Part shown: piece by piece, positions 1 to 6,608 of the stretch
Layout: every line of letters begins with the position of its first letter
How positions within the stretch are numbered: the stretch's first letter is position 1
Source: Comamonadaceae bacterium
Lineage (GTDB): Bacteria; Pseudomonadota; Gammaproteobacteria; Burkholderiales; Burkholderiaceae_C
DNA: 8,961 nucleotides
Direction of reading: 5' to 3'
Assembly (NCBI GenBank): GCA_947374705.1
Contig: CANCDA010000096.1
Coordinates: 1 to 8,961 of the forward strand
Made by a program: the position numbers and the translations under genes
The notes under the pieces: generated by a model
Told to the model about the DNA's origin: nothing
The model's database searches: none
Seen by the model: only the letters and a program-made list of their open reading frames with translations

Positions 1-191
1 CCTGCGCCTGGGACAAAACTGCCATTGCAGCAAGCATCAAAGAAGTCTTGCAAACCTGTGGCTTGAAGATGCCCCAACTCGCCATGCCCGTGCGCGTGCT
101 GGTGATGGGCACGGCGCAAACCCCGGCGGTGGATGCGGTGCTGGCACTCATGCCCAGAGAAAAAGTTTTGGCACGTTTGCAGAGGCGCTGA
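1..191 (+). CDS. gltX: Glutamyl-tRNA synthetase, C-terminal end (partial)
   Basis: This is the tail of a gene entering from the left edge; the frame begins at base 3 and ends with TGA at 189-191, giving 62 visible residues. The stretch [19 protein letters not shown], followed by a short helix and a basic end (RLQRR), matches the conserved end of the anticodon-binding domain of bacterial class I glutamyl-tRNA synthetases. The enzyme charges tRNA-Glu with glutamate in the cytoplasm. The catalytic Rossmann domain with its HIGH and KMSKS-type motifs lies outside the window, so the call rests on the tail alone. The context supports it: a tRNA cluster containing tRNA-Glu follows on the same strand. 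Non-discriminating and discriminating forms cannot be told apart from this piece. Confidence 0.88.
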   Translation, partial: CAWDKTAIAASIKEVLQTCGLKMPQLAMPVRVLVMGTAQTPAVDAVLALMPREKVLARLQRR

Positions 192-206
192 AAATAGGCT
201 TATAAT
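177..206 (+). promoter_or_regulatory. Probable sigma70 promoter of the tRNA cluster
   Basis: A perfect TATAAT lies at 201-206, only ten bases after the gltX stop and about 50 bases before the tRNA-Ala gene. The best -35 at a workable distance is TTGCAG (177-182, three of six matches, spacer 18), inside the last codons of gltX. The bases just after the -10 are GC-rich (TCGAGGCTCG), as is common at stable-RNA promoters under stringent control. The -10 is convincing; the -35 is weak. Read-through from gltX is also possible, since no terminator separates them. Confidence 0.6.
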
Positions 207-254
207 TCGAGGCTCGACGCAATCAACAGGTCATAACAGCAGGTTGATTCAATT

Positions 255-330
<76 letters not shown>

Positions 331-363
331 GTTTTAGTGTCGTTTGGTTAGTCCACAGGTTTT

Positions 364-439
364 GACCCTATCGTCTAGAGGCCTAGGACATCACCCTTTC
401 ACGGTGAGTACCGGGGTTCGAATCCCCGTAGGGTCGCCA
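364..439 (+). tRNA. tRNA-Glu (anticodon TTC)
   Basis: The acceptor stem GACCCTA (364-370) pairs perfectly with TAGGGTC (429-435). The anticodon stem TCACC/GGTGA encloses the loop CTTTCAC, whose anticodon is TTC. The T stem CGGGG/CCCCG carries the loop TTCGAAT. The discriminator is G436 and CCA is encoded at 437-439. This is the substrate of the GltX enzyme encoded just upstream. In bacteria Glu-tRNA also feeds tetrapyrrole synthesis through the C5 pathway (established knowledge). Confidence 0.97.
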
Positions 440-508
440 GATTCGCTGCAAAGCAGATCAGGTACAAGTGGTTGGCACTTGGCTCGCAAGAGTAAACGCC
501 ATCTACCA

Positions 509-585
509 GGAGTGGTAGTTCAGTTGGTTAGAATACCGGCCTGTCACGCCGGGGGTCGCGGGTTCGAGTCCCGTCCGCTCCGCCA
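509..585 (+). tRNA. tRNA-Asp (anticodon GTC)
   Basis: The acceptor stem GGAGTGG (509-515) pairs with CCGCTCC (575-581) through one T-G wobble. The anticodon stem CCGGC/GCCGG holds the loop CTGTCAC with anticodon GTC. The T arm is GCGGG-TTCGAGT-CCCGT. The discriminator is G582 and CCA is encoded at 583-585. It is the last gene of the three-tRNA transcript, four bases before the base of the terminator hairpin. Confidence 0.97.
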
Positions 586-588
586 AAA

Positions 589-628
589 ATGAAAAGCCAC
601 CAATCGCAAGATTGGTGGCTTTTTCATT
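589..628. terminator. Strong, probably bidirectional intrinsic terminator
   Basis: The inner stem AGCCACCAATC (595-605) pairs perfectly with GATTGGTGGCT (610-620) around a GCAA (GNRA) tetraloop. The arms continue outward as AATGAAA and TTTTTCATT with one bulged T. On the plus strand the stem is followed by a T run (620-624) and ends the tRNA transcript. On the minus strand the flank reads TTTTCATTTTT, so it can also stop transcripts from the ogt operon, whose last codon lies about 80 bases away. Confidence 0.9.
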
Positions 629-703
629 GGGTGATCCCCTCTCAGCGCTAGGCGCAGGCCACCAGCACCTCCCACAGCGGTTCGGCTGCTGATGCAGCTG
701 CGT

Positions 704-1234
704 TCACAGCAGGCAGCCTTCGAGTTGCAACAGCGCCACCTTGCGAGCCAACCCACCCGCATAGCCAGTGAGCGCGCCATTGGTTGCCACCACGCGGTGG
801 CAGGGCACGATGATGCTGATCGGGTTGCGTCCGACCGCCGCGCCCACCGCGCGAGCGGCGCTGGGGCGACCCACGCGTGCGGCCAGCGCGCCGTAGCTTT
901 CGGTCTGGCCGCGACCAATGGCCAGTAGCGCGTGCCACACGCTTTGTTGAAAGGCCGTGCCTATGCTCAGGTCTAATGGCAGATCAAAGTGCTGGCGATG
1001 ACCGGCAAAGTAGTCGGCTAGCTGCTGGCTGGCTTGATCGAGCCAAACTTGCGAAGCATCGCAGGCGACGGTAGTCACTGAAGCCACAGAAGGGGCTTGC
1101 AGCGCCATATCGAGAGGGTAGTGTTTCTGGTTCACAAACCACACGCCGCACACGCCTTGCGGGCTGGCTGCCAGCAGCATGGGCCCCAGGGGCGAGGTAC
1201 TGGGCCGGGTTTGAATGTGGGCAGGTATTTTCAT
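704..1234 (-). CDS. ogt: Methylated-DNA–[protein]-cysteine S-methyltransferase (Ogt/MGMT type)
   Basis: The 176-residue protein is a suicide DNA-repair enzyme that moves the methyl group from O6-methylguanine (and O4-methylthymine) onto its own cysteine. The signature PCHRV is at residues 144-148 with acceptor Cys145. Other expected residues are present: Asn137 in the hinge RNPISIIVPCHRV, Arg128 in ARAVG (the arginine that takes the place of the flipped base), Tyr114 in ESYGALA, and the closing GYAGGLARKVALLQLE helix. Residues 1-85 form the weakly conserved N-terminal domain. Its ATG overlaps the stop of the upstream ada–alkA fusion as ATGA, so the two are translationally coupled. The length is normal for a free-standing Ogt. 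It supplies the activity found in the C-terminal half of E. coli Ada, which the fusion lacks. Confidence 0.95.
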   Translation of the reverse strand: MKIPAHIQTRPSTSPLGPMLLAASPQGVCGVWFVNQKHYPLDMALQAPSVASVTTVACDASQVWLDQASQQLADYFAGHRQHFDLPLDLSIGTAFQQSVWHALLAIGRGQTESYGALAARVGRPSAARAVGAAVGRNPISIIVPCHRVVATNGALTGYAGGLARKVALLQLEGCLL

Positions 1235-2802
1235 GTCAGTTGACTCCAGGCGCGTAGGACGGCGTAGCTGCGCCAGGGTTGCCAGGCGAGAGACGCCGCC
1301 TCGGCTGCTTTGGCTGGGTGTTTGACCTCTCTGATGCCCAGTGCCTTGTGCAAGGCCACATCGCCTGCGGGGAAGGCATCGGGCCAGCGCAGCGCCCGCA
1401 TGGCGATGTACTGTGCCGTCCAGTCGCCAATGCCGGGCAGCGCTTTCAAGGCGGCCACCGTGCGGGGTACATCGGCACTGCTGTTGAGCAGCAGACGGTG
1501 GTCAGCCACGCCCTGTGCCAACGCGATGATGGCGGCTTGGCGCTGGCGCACGATGCCCAACGCGCCCAGCGCATCCCCACCGGCCTGGGCCAGCACGGCA
1601 GGCGCAGGAAAAAGCCGGTTCAGTTGGGGCCAGGGCGTTTCAATCGGCTCACCAAAGCGTTCGACCAGGCGCTGCGCCAAGGTGCGTGCGGCGGCTACCG
1701 TGATTTGCTGGCCCAGCACGGCGCGCACCGCCAGCTCAAAGCCGTCCAGCGCACCCGGCAGGCGCAGGCCCGCCATGTCGGGAAAGCTGCCGCACAGCAC
1801 CTGGTCAATGGCCTGGGGGTTGGCGTCCAGGTCAAAGGCGGCGCGCACGCGGTGAATCACCAGCGGCAGCACCTCGCGCAGAGAGTCGCTGTGGGTGAGT
1901 AAGAGATGGCAACGTGCCGTGTCAAACGCAAAACGCAGCCAGCCCTTGTAGGTCTTGTCGTTGAACTCGACACGAAAGGTCTTGCCCATCGTGGTGGCTT
2001 GTGTGTCATTCGTCACGCTCTCAAGGCCCGCGATCTGGCGCTTGCTGAAAAACCCAAGCATGGCGTCCACGTCATACGGCGGGCGGTAGCCCAGCTTGAC
2101 GGCGCTGCTGGCTTTTGAATGCGTTGTGCCCTCGCGCCGTAGCTGCGTCGGGTTCAGGCCATAGTGGGTGAGAAACGCGGCATTGAAACGCCGCACGCTG
2201 GCATAGCCGCTGAGGTAGGCCACTTGGGTGACGGGCAGTGCCGTGTCGGTCAGCAATTGCTTGGCGTTGAGAAGGCGGCGCGTTTGCAGGTACTGCACGG
2301 GTGAGACGCCCAGATGGGCCTCGAAAATCCGGCGCACATGGCGGTCGCTCACGCCCAGACGCGAAGACAAGGTCGCCATGGTGGAGGCTGCTTTGCTGCT
2401 CGCGTGTTCCACGCTCAGGGACATCCCTTCAGGGTCATCGAGCCAGCGTGCGGCTTGTTCGGCCAGCAGGCGCGAGGCGTCTTGCATAGACCACGCCAGC
2501 GCGCGCGGTGCCAGCTCTGGGCGGCAGCGCAGGCAGGGCCTAAAACCGGCGCGCTCGGCCTGCGCGGCATGGTCAAAGAAGAGGCAGTTCTCGCGTTTGG
2601 GCGCTCTGACGCGACATACCGGTCGGCAGTAAATGCCAGTGGATGTGACGCCCGTGAAGAAGCAGCCGTCAAAGCGCGCGTCATGGGCCAGCACCGCCAG
2701 GTAGCGGGCGTCGTCGGCAGCGGGTAGAACATCGTGCGGCATAAGCCCATGATAAGCCTGCACCCGGGTGTGTCTGGCCGTTTCCGGACATGCCCTTGCC
2801 AT
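1231..2802 (-). CDS. Ada N-terminal domain–AraC regulator–AlkA DNA glycosylase fusion
   Basis: Three modules are visible in 523 residues. Residues 45-97 are the Ada zinc/methylphosphotriester domain, with ligands Cys59, Cys63, Cys90 and Cys93; Cys59 (in GIYCRPVC) matches E. coli Ada Cys38, the methyl acceptor. Residues 105-223 are an AraC-type double helix-turn-helix. Residues 237-523 are 3-methyladenine glycosylase II: an AlkA N-domain (GYRPPYDVDAMLGFF) and a helix-hairpin-helix GPD core with LPGIGDWTAQY (455-465) and catalytic Asp481, matching E. coli Asp238. Such fusions should sense methylated phosphate, activate adaptive-response genes and excise alkylated bases. The start is uncertain. 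Met1 has AGGA eight bases upstream, but Met21 (base 2742) fits the usual family length and the first 20 codons are untypical (AGG, AGA, CGG). Residues 128-140 hold a small Ser/Ala-rich insert before the first helix-turn-helix. Confidence 0.95.
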   Translation of the reverse strand: MARACPETARHTRVQAYHGLMPHDVLPAADDARYLAVLAHDARFDGCFFTGVTSTGIYCRPVCRVRAPKRENCLFFDHAAQAERAGFRPCLRCRPELAPRALAWSMQDASRLLAEQAARWLDDPEGMSLSVEHASSKAASTMATLSSRLGVSDRHVRRIFEAHLGVSPVQYLQTRRLLNAKQLLTDTALPVTQVAYLSGYASVRRFNAAFLTHYGLNPTQLRREGTTHSKASSAVKLGYRPPYDVDAMLGFFSKRQIAGLESVTNDTQATTMGKTFRVEFNDKTYKGWLRFAFDTARCHLLLTHSDSLREVLPLVIHRVRAAFDLDANPQAIDQVLCGSFPDMAGLRLPGALDGFELAVRAVLGQQITVAAARTLAQRLVERFGEPIETPWPQLNRLFPAPAVLAQAGGDALGALGIVRQRQAAIIALAQGVADHRLLLNSSADVPRTVAALKALPGIGDWTAQYIAMRALRWPDAFPAGDVALHKALGIREVKHPAKAAEAASLAWQPWRSYAVLRAWSQLT

Positions 2803-2814
2803 GTGCTTTGTCCT
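2802..2814 (-). promoter_or_regulatory. Shine-Dalgarno and Ada-box-like octamer at the ada–alkA start
   Basis: Read on the minus strand, AGGA (2811-2814) stands eight bases before the ATG at 2802, a good ribosome-binding arrangement for Met1. The next bases read AAAGCACA (2809-2802), one mismatch from the E. coli Ada-box core AAAGCGCA. The two readings compete: if the octamer is an operator, translation should start downstream at Met21. No convincing -35/-10 pair for this operon was seen in the 80-base divergent spacer. Confidence 0.3.
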
Positions 2815-2836
2815 GCTGGCAGCCAGGAGCGCGGCC

Positions 2837-2842
2837 TACAAT
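2837..2842 (+). promoter_or_regulatory. Putative -10 box for the phosphomannomutase–waaC–waaA cluster
   Basis: TACAAT (five of six matches to TATAAT) lies 40 bases before the ATG at 2883, in the spacer between the divergent ada–alkA and phosphomannomutase genes. It would give a leader of about 34 bases. No good -35 is found 16-18 bases upstream, so recognition may depend on an extended or activated promoter. No clear Shine-Dalgarno precedes the ATG. Confidence 0.4.
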
Positions 2843-2882
2843 CCCCGCACTGTCAGACCATCCTCATTCGCCAAAGCCCCCC

Positions 2883-4265
2883 ATGCAAATCAACCCCTCC
2901 ATCTTCAAAGCCTATGACATTCGCGGCATCGTGCCCACCACCGTGAACGAGGTCATGGCCGAAGGCCTGGGCCGTGCCTTTGGCACCGAGGCGCGACGCC
3001 AAGGTGAACGCAGTGTGGCGGTAGGGCGTGATGGGCGTTTGAGCGGCCCGTCGCTCGTGGCCGCGTTGGCGCGGGGTTTGGTGGCCGCTGGCGTGGAGGT
3101 GATTGACGTGGGCATGGTCACCACGCCGCAGCTCTACTTTGCCGCCAACACCCTGTGCAAGAGCGGCATTCAGGTCACGGGCAGCCACAACCCCAAGGAC
3201 TACAACGGCTTCAAAATGGTGCTGGCCGGGCGCGCCATTTATGGCGACGACATTCAGGCCTTGCGCCAGACCATGCAAGACGACGCCTGGGTGCTACAGC
3301 CCGGTGGCAGTGTGCGTGTTGCGGATGTGTCTGCTGCTTATAGCGAGCGCATTGTGGGCGACGTCAAGCTGGCCCGCCCCATGAAAATCGTGGTCGATTC
3401 GGGTAACGGCATTGCGGGTGCGTCGGCCCCCGGCATCTTGCGGGCTTTGGGTTGCGAGGTGACCGAGCTGTTCAGCGAGGTCGATGGTAATTTCCCGAAT
3501 CACCACCCCGACCCCAGCAAGCCTGAGAACCTGCGCGATGTGATCAAAGCCCTGCAAATGGGTGACGCTGAACTTGGCCTGGCCTTTGACGGCGATGGTG
3601 ACCGGCTGGGCATCGTGACCAAAGACGGCCACACCATCTACCCTGATCGCCAGATGATGCTGTTTGCGCAAGACGTACTCAGCCGCGTGCCGGGTGGCAC
3701 CATTGTGTTTGATGTGAAGTGTTCGCAGCGTCTGGCCCCGGCGATTGAGGCCGCTGGTGGCAAGGCACTGATGTTCAAGACCGGCCACTCGCTGATCAAA
3801 GCCAAGATGAAAGAAATCGACTCACCGCTGGGGGGCGAGATGAGCGGCCACATCTTTTTCAAAGAACGCTGGTTTGGTTTTGACGACGGCACTTATGCGG
3901 GTGCGCGCCTGCTGGAAATTTTGAGCCGCTCCCCCGACGCCAACGCCGTGCTGCACGCCTTGCCCACGAGTTTTTCAACGCCTGAACTCAACGTGAAATG
4001 TGCCGAAGGCGAGCCCCATGTTTTGGTGGCGCAACTGGTCGCCCGTGCCGTGTTTGCGGCCCCCGCCCAGGTCAACACCATCGACGGCTTGCGAGTGGAT
4101 TGGCCAGACGGCTTTGGCCTGATTCGCGCCTCCAACACCACGCCGGTGCTGGTGCTGCGCTTTGAAGGCCACACGCCTGAAGCCTTGCACCGCATTGAGG
4201 CCGAGATGCTGGCCTTGCTGCGCACCGTCAAGCCGGATGCGGCGTTTGAAGAAGCGTCGCATTGA
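2883..4265 (+). CDS. manB: Phosphomannomutase/phosphoglucomutase (AlgC/ManB family)
   Basis: The 460-residue alpha-D-phosphohexomutase interconverts mannose-6-P and mannose-1-P, and probably glucose-6-P and glucose-1-P, in the cytoplasm. All four active-site loops are present in order: TGSHNP (99-104) with phosphoserine Ser101, the Mg-binding DGDGDR (236-241), the sugar-selecting GEMSGH (318-323), and the phosphate-binding RASNTTP (415-421). The N-terminus SIFKAYDIRG is typical of the bifunctional Pseudomonas AlgC type. I chose the ATG at 2883 because the longer frame from 2790 adds 31 residues absent from the family and would run through the putative promoter. Context: waaC follows after 27 bases, which suggests a role in supplying sugar phosphates for the cell envelope. 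The symbol could equally be algC; the preferred substrate cannot be read from sequence. Confidence 0.95.
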   Translation: MQINPSIFKAYDIRGIVPTTVNEVMAEGLGRAFGTEARRQGERSVAVGRDGRLSGPSLVAALARGLVAAGVEVIDVGMVTTPQLYFAANTLCKSGIQVTGSHNPKDYNGFKMVLAGRAIYGDDIQALRQTMQDDAWVLQPGGSVRVADVSAAYSERIVGDVKLARPMKIVVDSGNGIAGASAPGILRALGCEVTELFSEVDGNFPNHHPDPSKPENLRDVIKALQMGDAELGLAFDGDGDRLGIVTKDGHTIYPDRQMMLFAQDVLSRVPGGTIVFDVKCSQRLAPAIEAAGGKALMFKTGHSLIKAKMKEIDSPLGGEMSGHIFFKERWFGFDDGTYAGARLLEILSRSPDANAVLHALPTSFSTPELNVKCAEGEPHVLVAQLVARAVFAAPAQVNTIDGLRVDWPDGFGLIRASNTTPVLVLRFEGHTPEALHRIEAEMLALLRTVKPDAAFEEASH

Positions 4266-4292
4266 GCCAGCGGTCAGGCCGTTAGCAGCCGC

Positions 4293-5321
4293 ATGCGCAT
4301 TCTCATCGTCAAGCTCTCGTCTCTGGGCGACGTGGTACACACCATGCCCGCCGTGCAGGACATCCGCCTCGCCTTGCCGCACGCTCAGATTGACTGGGTG
4401 GTGGAGCGCGGTTTTGCACCCCTGGTGCGGCGCTGCGAGGGCGTGGCGCGCGTCATTGAATGCGACTTGCGGCGTTGGCGCAAAGCACCCCTCCAAGCCA
4501 GCACGCGCGCCGAGTGGCGGGCTTTCAAAGCGGTGTTGCAAGCCGAAGCCTATGACGCGGTGATTGACCTCCAAGGCCTGAGTAAATCGGCCCTGGTGGC
4601 GTGGCTGGCTCGGCTGGCCCCTAGTGGCAAGCGCTATGCCATGGCGAATCAAACCGAGGGCTCGGGCTATGAGGCCCCTACGCGCTGGGTGGCGGACGTG
4701 GCCATCACGCTGCCAGCGCACATCCACGCCGTGCAGCGGGGCCGCTTGCTGTGTGCCCAAGTTTTCGGTTACGAGGTGCCAGATTCAGAGGTATTTGGCC
4801 TTGTAGCCCAACATTCATTGGCACAGGAAGCTACTGAAACAATAGCAATTGAAAACCCATCTGTTGGAAAATCAAAAATTCACAGCAGCACAAACCCGCC
4901 CTGCATCGCGCTAGTACACGGCACCTCACGCGCCGACAAAGAGTGGCCGCTCGACCATTGGGTCACCCTGGGCACGCGCTTGCAAGCCGCAGGCTACACC
5001 TTGGCCTTGCTGCACGGCACAGATGCCGAACAACAGCGCAGCGAAGCCCTGGCCGCGCAACTCCCCGGCGCCGTGGTCTGGCCGCGTCTGGGTCTGGATG
5101 CGCTGACCGACGCGCTGGCCACGTGTGCCGGCGTGATCGGCGTGGACAGCGGCCTGAGCCATATCGCCGTGGCGCTGGACCTGCCCCATGTGCAGCTCTA
5201 CAACTTTGACACCGCCTGGCGCACCGGCCCAATCAACCGTACGCGCCAACGCAGTGTGTTTGCGCAGCCCGCACCGTCTGTGGATGCCGTCTGGCAGGCT
5301 TGGTTGGGTGTGTCCGCATGA
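4293..5321 (+). CDS. waaC: Lipopolysaccharide heptosyltransferase I
   Basis: The 342-residue GT9-family enzyme adds the first L-glycero-D-manno-heptose from ADP-heptose onto Kdo2-lipid A at the cytoplasmic face of the inner membrane. The N-terminal domain opens with MRILIVKLSSLGDVVHTMPAV, including Asp13 of the LGD motif, and has the family IDLQGLSKSALVAWL block (91-105). The C-terminal donor domain has HGTSRADKEWP with Lys216 and GVDSGLSHIAVALD with Asp285, the places of E. coli WaaC Lys192 and Asp261. It is over 20 residues longer than E. coli WaaC. The extra length falls at about 171-204, between the two domains, where the DNA is unusually AT-rich. No clear ribosome-binding site precedes the ATG, so coupling to the gene 27 bases upstream is likely. 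Its stop overlaps the waaA start (ATGA). Heptosyltransferase II is a close relative, but the motifs and the waaA neighbour favour WaaC. Confidence 0.92.
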   Translation: MRILIVKLSSLGDVVHTMPAVQDIRLALPHAQIDWVVERGFAPLVRRCEGVARVIECDLRRWRKAPLQASTRAEWRAFKAVLQAEAYDAVIDLQGLSKSALVAWLARLAPSGKRYAMANQTEGSGYEAPTRWVADVAITLPAHIHAVQRGRLLCAQVFGYEVPDSEVFGLVAQHSLAQEATETIAIENPSVGKSKIHSSTNPPCIALVHGTSRADKEWPLDHWVTLGTRLQAAGYTLALLHGTDAEQQRSEALAAQLPGAVVWPRLGLDALTDALATCAGVIGVDSGLSHIAVALDLPHVQLYNFDTAWRTGPINRTRQRSVFAQPAPSVDAVWQAWLGVSA

Positions 5322-6586
5322 TCCGCTGGCTTTACTCGGGCTTGGTTTGGCTACTCCAACCCCTCCTACGTCGCAAACTCCACAAACGCGGCCAACACGA
5401 GCCCGGCTACCTGCAAGCCATAGAAGAACGCTTCGGCCACTACACTCAAGCGCAGTGCCCCGCAGACGGCCACACCCTCTGGCTACACGCCGTCTCCCTG
5501 GGCGAGACGCGCGCCGCAGCCGTGCTGGTGGCGCGTTTGCGCGCGCAGCTACCCCAAATGCGTCTGCTGCTCACGCACGGCACGGCCACCGGGCGTGTGC
5601 AGGGCCGCACCTTGCTCCAGCCGGGGGACATCCAAGTCTGGCAGCCCTGGGATACCCCCGCCGCTGTGCAGCGCTTCCTGACCCATTTCAAGCCCCGCAT
5701 GGGCATCTTGATGGAGACCGAGGTCTGGCCCAACCTCACGGCCGCTTGCGCGCAAATGGGCGTGCCCCTGGTGCTGGCCAATGCGCGCATGAGCGAGAAG
5801 TCCATGCGCCAAGCCTTGCGCCTCTCGTGGCTGTCGCGTCCGGCCTACCAGTCACTTGCTGCGGTGTGGGCGCAAACCTCGGGCGACGCCCAGCGCTTGC
5901 AGGCCTTGGGCGCACACGTGCAGGGCGTGTTTGGCAATGTGAAGTTCGACGCCAGCCCGCATCCAGAGCAAATGGCGCAGGGTCGAGCTTGGCGTGCGGC
6001 GATGCAAAGGCCGGTGATCATGTTCGCCAGCTCACGCGAAGGTGAAGAGGCCGCTTTGCTGCAAGTACTGGCGTCGCAAAAAATGCGGTCGCAAGTTCAG
6101 TGGCTGATTGTCCCGCGCCACCCGCAACGCTTTGACGAAGTGGCCACCTTGATCCGCGCACAGGGGTTCACCGTGTCACGCCGCAGCGCATGGACCAACC
6201 CGCCCACCGCTGCCGATCTTGAAACGGATGTATGGCTGGGCGACTCCTTAGGCGAAATGGCGCTGTACTACGGCTTGAGCGACGCAGCTCTGCTGGGCGG
6301 CAGTTTCGCGCCCTTGGGTGGGCAAAACCTGATCGAGGCTGCAGCCTGTGGCTGCCCCGTGTTCATGGGCCCGCACACCTTCAACTTCACAGAAGCCGCA
6401 GCCTTGGCCGAGTCCGCCGGTGCAGCGCAGCGCCAGGTGGACATGGCGGCAGCAGTCGCTGCGGCCATCGCGTTGGTGAGTGAGCCTGCACGCCAAGCTG
6501 CGATGGCTCAAGCCGCCGAGCAATTTGCCAAAACCCATCAGGGAGCGACCGATAAAACCGTGGCCGCGGTGCTGTCGATGCTGTGA
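5318..6586 (+). CDS. waaA: 3-deoxy-D-manno-octulosonic acid (Kdo) transferase
   Basis: The 422-residue GT-B enzyme transfers Kdo from CMP-Kdo to the lipid IVA precursor, starting the LPS inner core at the inner-membrane cytoplasmic face. A hydrophobic anchor is seen at residues 4-17 (WLYSGLVWLLQPLL). Family landmarks follow: HAVSLGET (57-64) with the likely catalytic Glu63, THGTATG (86-92), METEVWPN (132-139), GNVKFD (206-211), the donor-site loop VPRHPQR (265-271), and GSFAPLGGQNLIEAA (328-342) with Glu340. I chose ATG 5318, which overlaps the waaC stop as ATGA and gives the normal N-terminus; a TTG at 5300 is in frame but would place six residues before the anchor. Whether it adds one or two Kdo units cannot be told. 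It ends 22 bases from a convergent gene, with no terminator visible between them. Confidence 0.96.
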   Translation: MIRWLYSGLVWLLQPLLRRKLHKRGQHEPGYLQAIEERFGHYTQAQCPADGHTLWLHAVSLGETRAAAVLVARLRAQLPQMRLLLTHGTATGRVQGRTLLQPGDIQVWQPWDTPAAVQRFLTHFKPRMGILMETEVWPNLTAACAQMGVPLVLANARMSEKSMRQALRLSWLSRPAYQSLAAVWAQTSGDAQRLQALGAHVQGVFGNVKFDASPHPEQMAQGRAWRAAMQRPVIMFASSREGEEAALLQVLASQKMRSQVQWLIVPRHPQRFDEVATLIRAQGFTVSRRSAWTNPPTAADLETDVWLGDSLGEMALYYGLSDAALLGGSFAPLGGQNLIEAAACGCPVFMGPHTFNFTEAAALAESAGAAQRQVDMAAAVAAAIALVSEPARQAAMAQAAEQFAKTHQGATDKTVAAVLSML

Positions 6587-6608
6587 TGTCGGCGTGGCAG
6601 TGGCCTAA

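Noticed and set aside
168..173. TTGGCA as -35 of the tRNA promoter
   Set aside because: It matches five of six bases but lies 27 bases from the TATAAT, too far for sigma70.
446..481. Two small hairpins between tRNA-Glu and tRNA-Asp (CTGC/GCAG and CAAGTG/CACTTG)
   Set aside because: They are short and have no T run, so they are not terminators; at most they affect processing.
344..592. Open frame of 82 residues over the tRNA cluster (and a minus-strand frame 544-918)
   Set aside because: They translate tRNA-Glu and tRNA-Asp; strings such as FESRPLRQK and SGRDSNPRPPA are well-known false products of tRNA genes.
1279..1902. Plus-strand frame of 207 residues
   Set aside because: It is antisense to the AlkA domain, with no domain or start signal; an effect of high GC.
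2790..2882. Upstream extension of the phosphomannomutase gene
   Set aside because: The 31 extra residues have no family match and include the putative -10; family proteins start at about the ATG 2883.
3975..4760. Minus-strand frame of 261 residues
   Set aside because: It is antisense to the end of the phosphomannomutase gene and the start of waaC, is His/Gln/Arg-rich without recognisable motifs, and the plus-strand proteins are certain.
5300..5317. TTG start for waaA
   Set aside because: The ATG at 5318 overlaps the waaC stop as ATGA and gives the usual N-terminal anchor.
5188..6045. Plus-strand frame of 285 residues
   Set aside because: It lies in another frame of waaC/waaA and is low-complexity Pro/Arg/Ala; the waaA frame has all family motifs.
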